64,000 nucleotides of DNA from an uncultured Candidatus Actinomarinales bacterium. Its GTDB lineage: Bacteria; Actinomycetota; Acidimicrobiia; Actinomarinales; Actinomarinaceae. Both the position numbers and the translations under genes were made by a program. How positions within the stretch are numbered: the first letter of the stretch is position 1; each line of letters begins with the position of its first letter. Below the pieces are notes generated by a model. The model searched no databases. It worked only from the letters and a program-made list of their open reading frames with translations, and was not told the origin of the DNA. This document shows positions 17,342-26,719 of the stretch, piece by piece. The DNA lies in assembly GCA_943840565.1 (NCBI GenBank), contig CALSUY010000001.1:124001-188000 (forward strand), read 5' to 3'.

Positions 17342-19192
17342 ATGGCATTATCCATGGATCAAATTTATCAAGAAATCTTGAGGGATGGGGGAGAGACTCC
17401 ATCTAAAAAAGTAAGAGAAACGGCTCAAAGATTTCCAGATATGATTGCAATGAGATATAAAGAATTTGGATTATGGCAGGAAACTACTTATGAAGACTTT
17501 TGGCTTAAGTCAAACTACTTAGGTATGGCACTTAGACACTTTGGAGTTGAGAAGGGAAATTCAGTAGCAATTCACTCTGAAAATAGACCAGAATGGTTTA
17601 TTGCAGATATCGGAATTCAGTCAATGGGCTACGTAAGCGTTGGCTTGTATCCTTCAAATCCATCATCAGAAGTACAGTATTTACTTTCGCATTCTGAATC
17701 TAAAATATTATTCGCAGAAGATCAAGAACAAGTTGATAAAGCACTTGAAGTTATCGATGATTTACCTGGATTAGAAAAAATAATTTATTTTGAGGAAAGA
17801 GGTCTCTATAACTATGACCATCCAAAGTTAATGAAATTTGCTGAGTTTCTAGAAATTGGTAAAACTGAATATAACTCCCATCCAACTTGTGTAGATGAAC
17901 ATTTAGATGCCATAGAAGATGAAGACATTGCTTTTTTGGTGTACACATCAGGAACCACAGGTCCACCAAAAGGTTCTATGATTTCACATGGAAATATTAA
18001 ATGGGTTGGCTCTCAAATCCCAAACTTCTCATTAGTAGAGTCAGTTACCGCAACTAATCCTCAATTCTTATCCTATCTGCCCTTATGCCACATATTTGGG
18101 AGACTTACAGACTTATTAATTGCTACTCATACTCACGCGACAATTAATTTTGCAGAGTCAATTGATACAGTTCAAATGGATTTAGTAGAAATACAGCCAA
18201 CAATTTTTCCAGCAGTTCCAAGAATTCTTGAAAGGATGCATGCTGGTGCAATAGTACGAATGAAAGATGCTACCTTTCTTAAAAAACAATTATTTCAAAT
18301 TTCAATGTACTTTGGGAATTTAGGTGCTGAACGTAAAATTGAAAAAGGTTTTAATGATAAAGTCGCACAAATTTATATTGGAATTGGATGGTTACTTGCA
18401 TTTAGAACTTTAAAGAAAAAGTTAGGCCTTAGTAAAGCAGAAACAGCTATTTCTGGTGCAGCACCTATTGCTCCCGAAATACTTAAATTTTTCTTAGCGC
18501 TTGGTGTTCCAATTTTTGAAGGTTATGGTATGACGGAAAACTGCGCATATGCTTCGGGTAATAATGATAAAAAGATGAAATTAGGAACAGTAGGAGTTCC
18601 TAATCATGGAGTAGAGATAAAGCTAGCTGATGATGGTGAAATTTTAGTAAAATCACCAGCAGTCTTTAAGGGTTACTTTAAAGATGAAGCTGCTACAAAA
18701 GAATGTATAGATGAAGAAGGTTGGCTGTATACAGGTGATGTAGGTGTTTTTGATGGTGAGTTTCTTAAAATTGTTGACAGAAAAAAAGACATCATAATTA
18801 CAAGTGGTGGAAAGAATGTTTCCCCACAAGAAATTGAAAATAAGATAAAGATATCACCTTTTATTAAAGATGCACTTGTAATTGGGGATAAACGAAAATT
18901 CTTATCAGTTTTAATCGCAATAGAGTTTGAGACTGTATCCAATTGGGCTCTTCGTAAAAATATTCCTCACACTACTTATAGAGATTTGTCTGAAAAAAAA
19001 GAAGTAAAAGATCTTGTGTGGAGTGAAATACTTAAGGCAAATGCCGAAACCTCTTCCTTAGAAATTAGAAAATTTCAAATGATTCCTAAAGAACTCGACC
19101 ATGAAGATGGAGAGATGACAGCTACTCAAAAAATTAAAAGAAATGTTTTAATGGAGAAGTTTAGTGACCTAATAGAGGAGATGTACAGTTGA
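17342..19192 (+). CDS. Acyl-CoA ligase (AMP-binding, FadD15-like) within the importer operon
   Basis: 616-residue ANL-superfamily enzyme that activates a carboxylic acid to its CoA thioester through an acyl-adenylate. The P-loop-like motif YTSGTTGPPKG (about residues 200-210), the A5 region GYGMTENC and the A8-type hinge region YTGDVG...DRKKDIIITSGGKNVSP are intact, and a long-chain-type C-terminal domain follows. Size and the QTPxxx/long N-terminus fit the long-chain FACS group. It sits between livG (two-base gap) and livH (four-base overlap), so it is made together with the transporter. The transported solute or its product may therefore be an organic acid; the true substrate is unknown. 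Confidence 0.92.
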   Translation: MALSMDQIYQEILRDGGETPSKKVRETAQRFPDMIAMRYKEFGLWQETTYEDFWLKSNYLGMALRHFGVEKGNSVAIHSENRPEWFIADIGIQSMGYVSVGLYPSNPSSEVQYLLSHSESKILFAEDQEQVDKALEVIDDLPGLEKIIYFEERGLYNYDHPKLMKFAEFLEIGKTEYNSHPTCVDEHLDAIEDEDIAFLVYTSGTTGPPKGSMISHGNIKWVGSQIPNFSLVESVTATNPQFLSYLPLCHIFGRLTDLLIATHTHATINFAESIDTVQMDLVEIQPTIFPAVPRILERMHAGAIVRMKDATFLKKQLFQISMYFGNLGAERKIEKGFNDKVAQIYIGIGWLLAFRTLKKKLGLSKAETAISGAAPIAPEILKFFLALGVPIFEGYGMTENCAYASGNNDKKMKLGTVGVPNHGVEIKLADDGEILVKSPAVFKGYFKDEAATKECIDEEGWLYTGDVGVFDGEFLKIVDRKKDIIITSGGKNVSPQEIENKIKISPFIKDALVIGDKRKFLSVLIAIEFETVSNWALRKNIPHTTYRDLSEKKEVKDLVWSEILKANAETSSLEIRKFQMIPKELDHEDGEMTATQKIKRNVLMEKFSDLIEEMYS

Positions 19193-20109
19193 TTATCTTT
19201 CTACAAGCTACAGTTGAGGGGCTATCGTTAGCAGCTATTTATTCACTAGTTGCTATAGGCTTTGTATTGATTTACAAAGCAATGGAAGTTTTAAGTTTTG
19301 CTCAACCAGCACTTGCAGTAGTAGGAGCGGGGATCATTAGTTCATTAGCTATAGATAGAGGTATCCCGTTTTGGCTAGCATTATTTTTAGGGGTTATTTT
19401 AACTGGAATTTTGGGACTACTTATAGAAAGAACCTTCTTAAGACCTATGGTGGGTGAACCTGTTTTTTCTGTTGCAGTTCTAACTATTGGAATTGATATT
19501 TTATTGAGAACTGTTCTTGATAGTTGGATTGGCATAAATCCAAAATACATGGGTGACCCATTTCCTAGCTATGGAAATTTTGGCGCAGTAAAACTTGGAG
19601 GTGTCAATATTAAATATCTTGAGTTGGCAGCACTTGTCACAGCAATATTGTTGATTATCCTTTTAACAATTTTCTTCAGAAAGTCAAAATATGGAATTGC
19701 AATGAGAGCAACTTCCTATGATCAAGAAGCAGCAATGGCTCAAGGGATTAATGTTGGTAGAATATTTGGTCTTGTTTGGATGATAGCGGGTATATTAGCC
19801 GCCTTTGCTGGTTTTTTCATCACCGGAGGATTCAATACCTTATCACAATTTAGTTTCATATCAGCATTAAGAGCATTGCCAGCAGTAGTAATTGGAGGCT
19901 TAGATTCAATACCTGGAGCAGTAGTTGGATCAATCATCATCGGTCTAACTCAGGGATATGTGGCCTACTATCAGCTAAGCTTTGAAAGTCTCATTGGCTT
20001 TTCATTTGGAAATGGTTTTTCTGTAGTTGCTCCATATCTGATTATGTTTGTAATTTTAATTTTTAAACCTGATGGATTATTTGGTACTGAGGAGGTTGAA
20101 AGAGTATGA
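19189..20109 (+). CDS. livH: LIV-type ABC importer permease (LivH)
   Basis: 306-residue integral membrane subunit with about eight helices and the LivH signature region MRATSYDQEAAMAQGIN (about residues 172-188), the cytoplasmic coupling segment that contacts the ATPases. The start is a TTG at 19189 overlapping the TGA of the CoA ligase. No upstream ATG is possible without running into that gene. The C-terminus reads FKPDGLFG, the usual ending of LivH. The stop overlaps the livM start (ATGA). Confidence 0.94.
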   Translation: MIIFLQATVEGLSLAAIYSLVAIGFVLIYKAMEVLSFAQPALAVVGAGIISSLAIDRGIPFWLALFLGVILTGILGLLIERTFLRPMVGEPVFSVAVLTIGIDILLRTVLDSWIGINPKYMGDPFPSYGNFGAVKLGGVNIKYLELAALVTAILLIILLTIFFRKSKYGIAMRATSYDQEAAMAQGINVGRIFGLVWMIAGILAAFAGFFITGGFNTLSQFSFISALRALPAVVIGGLDSIPGAVVGSIIIGLTQGYVAYYQLSFESLIGFSFGNGFSVVAPYLIMFVILIFKPDGLFGTEEVERV

Positions 20110-21209
20110 GAGGTAGGCCAAATCTTTATATTGACTACCAAAAGGAATCATCCATATTCTCTAATAATACACAAAAAAGTTGGTTTGGATTATTAGTCAT
20201 TTTGTCTGTTGCTTTTTGTTTTCTAGCAAGCGATTACTGGATACTTCTTTTAACGACTTCTTTTTTGATAGCTATTGCTGGTTGGGGTTTGAATATTGTC
20301 TCAGGATTAGCGGGTCAAATTAACCTCGCACACGGAGTATTCATTGGAGTTGGAACTTATGCTTCTGCTGTAATCGGGGGAATTTCTACTTCGAGTGTAG
20401 TTGGTTTCGATTTAGATATGATTTTTTGGTTACCATTAGCTGGTGTAGCTGCTGCCATCGTTGGTTTATTAATTGCCCCAATTACCGTCAAGCTAAAAGG
20501 TCTTAATCTTGCTTTAGTAACACTTGCCCTAGTATTTATAGGCTCTCATTTATTTTCAAACTTTAAATCTGTTACTGGTGGAGCAGGTCTAGGACGAAAG
20601 GTAGCAACTCTAAAACTATTTGGTGTCAATCTAGAAAAAGGAATTGAAATTGGAACTTTTTATTTACAAAAAAACCAAATTCTTTATCTGTTCTGTCTAC
20701 TTACATGTGTTCTTGCTGGTTTAGGTTTTAAAAATCTAGTCAGATCAAGAGCTGGCAGAGCTTACTCCGCAATTCGTGACGGAGATATTGCTGCAGAGGC
20801 ACTGGGTATTAATCTGTTTAGATATAAAGCATCAGCATTCGCTTTATCAAGTTTTTATGGTGGTATAAGTGGGGCACTCTTTTTTACAGTCTCTGGAGGA
20901 GTTGAACCAGGTACTTTTAGTCTTTTGTACTCTATTACTTTTGTAGCAATAGTGGTTATTGGCGGGGCAGGAACAGTACTGGGACCTTTATTCGGGGCTC
21001 TGTTTTATACCTTATTTCCTGCTTTGATACAGTTGTTACTTCATACTTTTGAGATTGGAGAACAATCACTACCTTTAAATCTTGGTCAGCTTGAAAGACT
21101 ATTGTTTGGTTTATTCATCATTCTTTTCTTAATTTTTGAACCCAGAGGCCTATGGGGCATTTGGTTTAGGTTACGTAATTATTTTAAAGCCTGGCCATTT
21201 TCCTACTAA
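20106..21209 (+). CDS. livM: LIV-type ABC importer permease (LivM)
   Basis: 367-residue second permease with about nine to ten helices. It contains the LivM motif AGQINLAHGVF (about residues 69-79), the coupling segment GRAYSAIRDGDIAAEALGIN (about 218-237) and the ending FEPRGLWGIW. It overlaps livH by four bases. A 56-base gap with AAAGGGGGA then precedes the substrate-binding protein gene, so the latter may get extra translation or a separate transcript. Confidence 0.94.
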   Translation: MRGRPNLYIDYQKESSIFSNNTQKSWFGLLVILSVAFCFLASDYWILLLTTSFLIAIAGWGLNIVSGLAGQINLAHGVFIGVGTYASAVIGGISTSSVVGFDLDMIFWLPLAGVAAAIVGLLIAPITVKLKGLNLALVTLALVFIGSHLFSNFKSVTGGAGLGRKVATLKLFGVNLEKGIEIGTFYLQKNQILYLFCLLTCVLAGLGFKNLVRSRAGRAYSAIRDGDIAAEALGINLFRYKASAFALSSFYGGISGALFFTVSGGVEPGTFSLLYSITFVAIVVIGGAGTVLGPLFGALFYTLFPALIQLLLHTFEIGEQSLPLNLGQLERLLFGLFIILFLIFEPRGLWGIWFRLRNYFKAWPFSY

Positions 21210-21265
21210 CTTGATGAAAACCTAGTAACCTAAATTTATTAGTACTAATTATAAAAGGGGGAATA

Positions 21266-22642
21266 ATGAAACCATTGCGTAAGCAGGGAATCATTCTTTT
21301 TACAGTTCTAGCCCTTGTCTTAGTAGCTTGCGGCGGAGCCGCTGAAGAAACAGTAGAGGAAACAACTCCTGAAGTTGTTGAATCTCTGGAATCTCCAGCT
21401 GTTACCACTGCCAGTACTGTAGACACAGGTGTTGGAGTTACAGCAGAGCCATGTCCTGAAGCAATAGGCGGAGTACCAACAGGTGCTGATCCTACAAAAG
21501 GTTGTATATATCTTGGTTTACTCAATGATTATACAGGACCATACGGTCCCCTTGGACCTGCTTTAGAAACAGGCCAAAGAGCTTTTTGGCTCTGGGCAAA
21601 CCAAACAGGTGGAGTTGGAGACTATAGTGTCGCAATCGTTGAAGGTTTTGATACAGGTTACAATCCTCAAAAACATCTAGAAGGATATAACGCGCAACGC
21701 GATAGTGTTGCAGCTTTAGCTATGTCACTTGGTACGCCACAAACAGTATTTATCCTTGATAATATGGACACAGACAACATGATTGCAGCTCCTATGAGTT
21801 GGTACTCAGGTTGGTCTTATAAGTCTGTTGATAGAGGATTGGTAATTGAATTCGGTTCAGCATATTGTGCTGATGGTATGAATGCAGTTGATTGGGCGTT
21901 AGCTAACTATCCAGTAGATGTTAAAACTATTGGAATTATGGGATACGCTGGTGACTACGGTGGCGATTATGCCAAGGGTGTACAAGCTGCTGCAGAAGCA
22001 AACGGTCTTACTGTTGCTTGGGAATACATTGTTCCAAGTCCAGAGTTTGACGTTGCTCAAGCAGTTGGTCTAATGGTTACAAAACCAGTAGATGCATACT
22101 TTCCAGCAATAGGGCCTACTCATATGGCACAAGTAGCTGGTGGAGCTTTCCAACAAGGATTGACACCACTATCTATGATGGCTGCACCATCTTTCAATGA
22201 TGCATTCGTTAGAGAAGGTTTTGCATTGGCACCATTATTTACTTCTGGTTCAATGTACCTTATGGCCTTCGTTGCACCGTATGAAGCTGAAACAGCTGGT
22301 CATGCAACTATGAGAGCTACATTTACAGCAATGGGAATTGATTCAGCGAATACATTCTTAGTTGCTGGTTGGTCTTCACAACATCACTTAAAAGGTGTTC
22401 TTGAAGCTGCCAACAAAGGTGGAGATCTAACAAGAGCAGGTATAAGAAGAGCTGCTGGTAGCGTTTATGTTGACTCTGATGGCATGATGCCACAAAGAGA
22501 ACTTGGACAAAACAGAGCAGATGCTGAGAGCTTCATTGCTGTTCCAGATGGAACAATTGCTAGTGGAGTTAAATTATTGGCAGGAAACTATGTTGGTCCA
22601 TCAGCCGGTGGATACGACTGGGAATCTGGTCCATGTAGTTAA
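21266..22642 (+). CDS. LIV-type ABC importer substrate-binding lipoprotein
   Basis: 458-residue extracytoplasmic binding protein. The signal peptide ends in the lipobox LVAC with acylation site C22. A Thr/Glu-rich flexible linker (about residues 25-65) precedes a two-lobe periplasmic-binding-protein-like type I domain that starts IYLGLLNDYTGPYGPLGPA, the LivJ-type N-lobe motif. The ligand is unknown; this family binds amino acids, amides, urea or aromatic and short acids. The strong ribosome site and the terminator straight after the stop suggest high expression. It closes the livF-livG-ligase-livH-livM operon. Confidence 0.92.
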   Translation: MKPLRKQGIILFTVLALVLVACGGAAEETVEETTPEVVESLESPAVTTASTVDTGVGVTAEPCPEAIGGVPTGADPTKGCIYLGLLNDYTGPYGPLGPALETGQRAFWLWANQTGGVGDYSVAIVEGFDTGYNPQKHLEGYNAQRDSVAALAMSLGTPQTVFILDNMDTDNMIAAPMSWYSGWSYKSVDRGLVIEFGSAYCADGMNAVDWALANYPVDVKTIGIMGYAGDYGGDYAKGVQAAAEANGLTVAWEYIVPSPEFDVAQAVGLMVTKPVDAYFPAIGPTHMAQVAGGAFQQGLTPLSMMAAPSFNDAFVREGFALAPLFTSGSMYLMAFVAPYEAETAGHATMRATFTAMGIDSANTFLVAGWSSQHHLKGVLEAANKGGDLTRAGIRRAAGSVYVDSDGMMPQRELGQNRADAESFIAVPDGTIASGVKLLAGNYVGPSAGGYDWESGPCS

Positions 22643-22662
22643 TTTTTATTAACTTAGTTATT

Positions 22663-22698
22663 TAAAGAGCCGACTTTTGTCGGCTCTTTATTTATTTA
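22663..22698 (+). terminator. Intrinsic terminator of the ABC-importer operon
   Basis: Perfect 12-base stem TAAAGAGCCGAC (22663-22674) and GTCGGCTCTTTA (22679-22690) with a TTTT loop, followed by a T-rich tract. It lies 20 bases after the stop of the substrate-binding protein and 20 bases before the next gene, so it separates the two. Confidence 0.92.
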
Positions 22699-22717
22699 GA
22701 TAACCTAAAATTTTATT

Positions 22718-23746
22718 GTGAAAAAATTATCTACATTTGAGAAAAAGCGACTCCTAGTTATTTTATTAATAACTTCTTCTCTATCTTATTTCGGCCTGTT
22801 TGTAGATACAGAATATTACTATATGTCACCTGGTCCTCCATATGAGTGGGATATAAATATCGAAGCTGCTGAGCAATATGAATCTGATGGAAATCTTTAC
22901 CAACTAACTGTTCGTAGAGATGTTGCTAATTATTTTTTATATTCTTGGGCTTATTTAAGTGATTCTGTTGATTTATACCCAAAAGAAGTGATATTACCAA
23001 AGGGTGTTACACCCAGTGAGCTTAGTGAAATAAGTCTTCAAAATATGCGAACGTCCGAAAATGTTGCGATTGCTGTAGCTTTGAATTCTCTTGGTTACGA
23101 TGTACAGTCTGAGGGAGACGGTGTTTTAGTAGTTGGGATACTAGATGACTCTCCAGTAAAAGATAAACTCTTAAAAGATGATTTGATAACCTCTATTAGT
23201 GGAGAGGATAAAATAACTTACAGTATTAACTCATCAACACAATTTATTTCTTTACTAAGAACCTTTTCTATTGGAGAGACCGTTTATATTGGTGTTCAAC
23301 GAAATGACAAAGAAGTTCAAATTGAGACACAATTAATAGAACATATTGAGTACAAGAATGAGCCAATGGTCGGCTTCCTGGCATCGACACCAAATCAAAG
23401 GTTTGTCTTTCCGATAAATGTAGATATTGATACAGGAAGTGTTGGCGGCCCTTCTGCTGGTTTAATGATGGCTCTAAATGTTTATAATAAATTAACGGAA
23501 GCTGATATAACAAATAGCACGGTCATTGCCGGTACTGGAACTATTGAGATCGACGGTTCAGTTGGACCAGTCGGTGGAGTTAAACAAAAAGTAATAGCAG
23601 CCAAAAAAGCAGGAGCGACCCTGATATTAGTTCCTACCGCTAACTATCAAGATGCAAAACCTTACGAAGATAATGAAACTTTAATTGTGGCTGTTGAAAC
23701 CTTTGACAATGCATTAAAAGTAATTTCTGAGTATAGTTCACGTTAA
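22718..23746 (+). CDS. Membrane-anchored PDZ-S16 Lon-like protease
   Basis: 342 residues: a signal-anchor helix (about 10-30), an extracytoplasmic region with a degenerate PDZ domain (about 110-200), and a Lon-type S16 protease domain (about 220-335). The catalytic dyad is S246 (GGPSAG) and K289 (GGVKQK), 43 residues apart exactly as S679/K722 in E. coli Lon. There is no ATPase domain. This is the Rv3194c/YlbL family. It starts with GTG 22718. In mycobacteria the homologue neighbours UPF0182 and a DUF2342 protein; here the UPF0182 gene follows directly. Confidence 0.93.
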   Translation: MKKLSTFEKKRLLVILLITSSLSYFGLFVDTEYYYMSPGPPYEWDINIEAAEQYESDGNLYQLTVRRDVANYFLYSWAYLSDSVDLYPKEVILPKGVTPSELSEISLQNMRTSENVAIAVALNSLGYDVQSEGDGVLVVGILDDSPVKDKLLKDDLITSISGEDKITYSINSSTQFISLLRTFSIGETVYIGVQRNDKEVQIETQLIEHIEYKNEPMVGFLASTPNQRFVFPINVDIDTGSVGGPSAGLMMALNVYNKLTEADITNSTVIAGTGTIEIDGSVGPVGGVKQKVIAAKKAGATLILVPTANYQDAKPYEDNETLIVAVETFDNALKVISEYSSR

Positions 23747-23774
23747 ACGCAGGACATAAATACAATATATTTAG

Positions 23775-26594
23775 ATGGTAAACATAGGAAATGTTAACAA
23801 CGCAGGTTCAGAGAGACGGGGACTTTCTTTTCTTGTCTTTATAGGAATAATTGGATTTTCCGTAGCAAGAGGGATTGCAACTTTTTTTACAAATTATCTT
23901 TGGTTTGATTCGGTAAACCTCAATGAAGTATGGGTAAAGATACTGTTAACCCGACTAGGGCTTGTTGGAGCAACAACGACAATTGCTTTCGCTTTTATAT
24001 TTATCAACCTAAGATTGGCTACACGTGCAACCCCAGTTATAGATATATTTGAAGCTTTCGACACGCAAGATCCTCTAGCTCGATTTAGGAGTTGGGTAAG
24101 CGAGAGGTTTGCTAGATTTAGACTTACAGGCGCACTTGCTTTATCTCTATTTTTGGGTGCGGGGTCTTCAACTCTTTGGGAGCAGGTTTTATTATTCATT
24201 AATCAGGAAAATTTTAATATCACAGATCCAGTTTTTAATAATGACATATCAAATTACATTTTTGGTCTACCTCTTTACAGACTTTTCGTTTCATGGGGTT
24301 TTCAATTAATAACTTTAACTTCAATAGTGGTTGTTCTTTATTTCATTGCCACAGGAGCTATGCAACTTCGTCCACAAAAACTTCCTGAGGTAAGTAGTGG
24401 AGGGAAAGCACATTTATCAGTTCTTTTAGCATTTGTTGCTATATTAAAAGCTGTTGCTTACCGCTTAGATGCCATGGAGCTACTTTATTCACCAAGGGGT
24501 AAAGTTTTTGGAGCAAGCTACACGGATGTAACTGCTCATCTCCCGGCACTTCAGTTACTAGTCTTAATTTCATTATTTGGTGCAGGACTGTTATTAGTTA
24601 ACATAAGAAGAAGGGGCTGGTTACTTCCAGCAACCGCATTAGGACTTTGGCTCGCTGTTTCTATAGTTGTCGGAGGGGTAGTTCCAAGTGCTATTCAGAG
24701 GTTTAGAGTTCTTCCAGATGAGTTAAACAAAGAGCTTCCTTATGTTGAGGAACATATTGACTATACAAGGCTAGCTTACGGCCTAGATGCTATTGAAGAA
24801 AGACCATTTGAAGCAAGTCCTTCGTTATCTAATGAAGACATTACTCAAAATGCACAAACTGTGAATAACATAAGATTATGGGATCCAACTGTGTTGGCCG
24901 AAACATATAGCCAGTTACAAGAAATAAGAGCATACTATGCCTTGGATGAGGTAGATGTTGATCGCTACACAATAGATGGTAAATTAACACAAGTAATGGT
25001 CTCAGCAAGAGAATTAGATCAAACAAACCTACCTGCTCAAGGTTGGGTTAACCAAAGACTCCAATACACACATGGCTATGGAGTAGTTTTCAGCCCAGCA
25101 AACAATGTTGCAAGCCAAGGGCAGCCAGACTTCTATGTAAAAGGTGTTCCAGCCACCACAACAGCACCTGAGCTTGAAGTATCTCAGCCAAGAATTTATT
25201 TTGGTGAATCAGCAGAGTCTCAAGAATATGTCGTAGTTAACTCACTCCAGGAAGAGGTTGATTATCCTTTGTCAACTGAAGGCCAATCTGTTGCATATAC
25301 AAATTACTCTGGTCAAGGTGGAGTTGGAATAGGTTCTTTCTTTCAGAGACTTGGTTTCTCACTTAGATATAGCGAGCTAAATCTAATGATTTCAAATCAG
25401 TTGAGTGATGACTCCAAAATTATTATGGAGAGAAATGTTACAAGTAGAGTAAAAAAGGCAGCACCATTTTTATATACTGACAATGATCCGTACCTTGCAC
25501 TAATTGAGGGTGACCTCTTTTGGATTATTGATATGTATACAGTGAGTGACAAATATCCATATGCCCAGCCGGCGGATACTAGAAGAATTAATGAAAGATC
25601 TGGATTACCCATGAACTTTAACTACATTAGAAACTCTGTAAAAGCAGTTGTTAATGCTTACGACGGAACTATGAAATTTTATGTTTTCGATGAAGCGGAT
25701 CCACTGATACAATCTTATGCAAATATCTTTCCGTCATTGTTTACTGATAAATCAGAAATGTCATCTAGCCTTTTAGATCACATAAGATACCCAGAAGATT
25801 TATTTACAATTCAATCAGATATGTACAAAGATTATCACATGACAGATCCTCGAGTTTTTTATGCTGATGAAGACCCATGGGAAATTCCTACAGATTCCTC
25901 TACAACCCCAAGAGTGGCAACGCTACGTGGTGAATTTACAGAACTTGGCTACAAACCAATGCTTCCTTATTATCTACTAATGACACTTCCAGAAGAAGAT
26001 GACCTCAGCTATTTAATCTTTCAGCCATTTAATCCTGAAAATAGACCTAATATGCAATCCTTTTTAGTTGCAGATGCTGATCCTGAAAATTATGGTCAGT
26101 TAATTGACTACAGGCTACCAAAAGGTGAATTTGTTGATGGCCCCTCACAGGTTTCAACTAGAATAAACCAGGATCCAGACATTTCTCAGATATTTACCTT
26201 ACTTGACCAGCAGGGATCAAGTGTTATTAGAGGTAACCTTTTTGTAGTCCCGATTAATCAATCTGTGTTGTATTATCAACCAATTTACCTGCAAGGTGAA
26301 CAAAATCCACTTCCTGAATTTAAGTTTGTTGTTGTTATTTTCCAAGACAAAATAATAATGGAGGAGTCTCTTGGTGAGGCACTTCAAGGTATTTTCGAAG
26401 GTTCAAGCTTTGGTGAGGGTAACATTTCTGACAATGACGATGGACTTGGCGCTATCCAGCTTCTCGAAAAAGCAAACGTTGCGTTTAATCAAGCTCAAGA
26501 CGAACTCATTTCAGGTAACTTAGGTAGATACCAAGAACTTATAGAGTTGGCAGAAGAGTATGTTGCCTTAGCAATTGAAGAATTAAACAAATAA
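23775..26594 (+). CDS. UPF0182-family membrane protein
   Basis: 939-residue protein of the UPF0182 (COG1615) family, common in actinobacteria and some cyanobacteria and clostridia. The N-terminal third (about residues 15-320) has about seven membrane helices, including the hallmark region TFFTNYLWFDSVNLNEVW. The rest is a large extracytoplasmic domain with SNQLSDDSKIIMERN- and ARELDQTNLPAQGWVN-type blocks characteristic of the family. A short acidic C-terminal helical tail follows. The molecular function is not established for the family. It follows the Lon-like protease by 28 bases, the same pairing as Rv3193c/Rv3194c in Mycobacterium. Confidence 0.95.
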   Translation: MVNIGNVNNAGSERRGLSFLVFIGIIGFSVARGIATFFTNYLWFDSVNLNEVWVKILLTRLGLVGATTTIAFAFIFINLRLATRATPVIDIFEAFDTQDPLARFRSWVSERFARFRLTGALALSLFLGAGSSTLWEQVLLFINQENFNITDPVFNNDISNYIFGLPLYRLFVSWGFQLITLTSIVVVLYFIATGAMQLRPQKLPEVSSGGKAHLSVLLAFVAILKAVAYRLDAMELLYSPRGKVFGASYTDVTAHLPALQLLVLISLFGAGLLLVNIRRRGWLLPATALGLWLAVSIVVGGVVPSAIQRFRVLPDELNKELPYVEEHIDYTRLAYGLDAIEERPFEASPSLSNEDITQNAQTVNNIRLWDPTVLAETYSQLQEIRAYYALDEVDVDRYTIDGKLTQVMVSARELDQTNLPAQGWVNQRLQYTHGYGVVFSPANNVASQGQPDFYVKGVPATTTAPELEVSQPRIYFGESAESQEYVVVNSLQEEVDYPLSTEGQSVAYTNYSGQGGVGIGSFFQRLGFSLRYSELNLMISNQLSDDSKIIMERNVTSRVKKAAPFLYTDNDPYLALIEGDLFWIIDMYTVSDKYPYAQPADTRRINERSGLPMNFNYIRNSVKAVVNAYDGTMKFYVFDEADPLIQSYANIFPSLFTDKSEMSSSLLDHIRYPEDLFTIQSDMYKDYHMTDPRVFYADEDPWEIPTDSSTTPRVATLRGEFTELGYKPMLPYYLLMTLPEEDDLSYLIFQPFNPENRPNMQSFLVADADPENYGQLIDYRLPKGEFVDGPSQVSTRINQDPDISQIFTLLDQQGSSVIRGNLFVVPINQSVLYYQPIYLQGEQNPLPEFKFVVVIFQDKIIMEESLGEALQGIFEGSSFGEGNISDNDDGLGAIQLLEKANVAFNQAQDELISGNLGRYQELIELAEEYVALAIEELNK

Positions 26595-26636
26595 AACTTG
26601 AGTTTAAACTTATTCTAATTACTATTGATTATTCAG

Positions 26637-26713
26637 CGCGGGGTGGAGCAGTCTGGTAGCTCGCTGGGCTCATAACCCAGAGGTCGTAGGTTCAAATCCT
26701 ACCCCCGCTACCA
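26637..26713 (+). tRNA. Initiator tRNA-fMet (CAU)
   Basis: 77-base cloverleaf with anticodon CAT. Initiator hallmarks are an unpaired position 1-72 (C1 and T72) and three consecutive G-C pairs at the bottom of the anticodon stem (CTGGG/CCCAG). The acceptor stem is CGCGGGG with CCCCGCT, the T arm is GTAGG-TTCAAAT-CCTAC, and the discriminator A is followed by an encoded CCA. C1-U72 differs from the common bacterial C1-A72 mismatch but equally blocks pairing. Confidence 0.97.
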
Positions 26714-26719
26714 ATAAGA

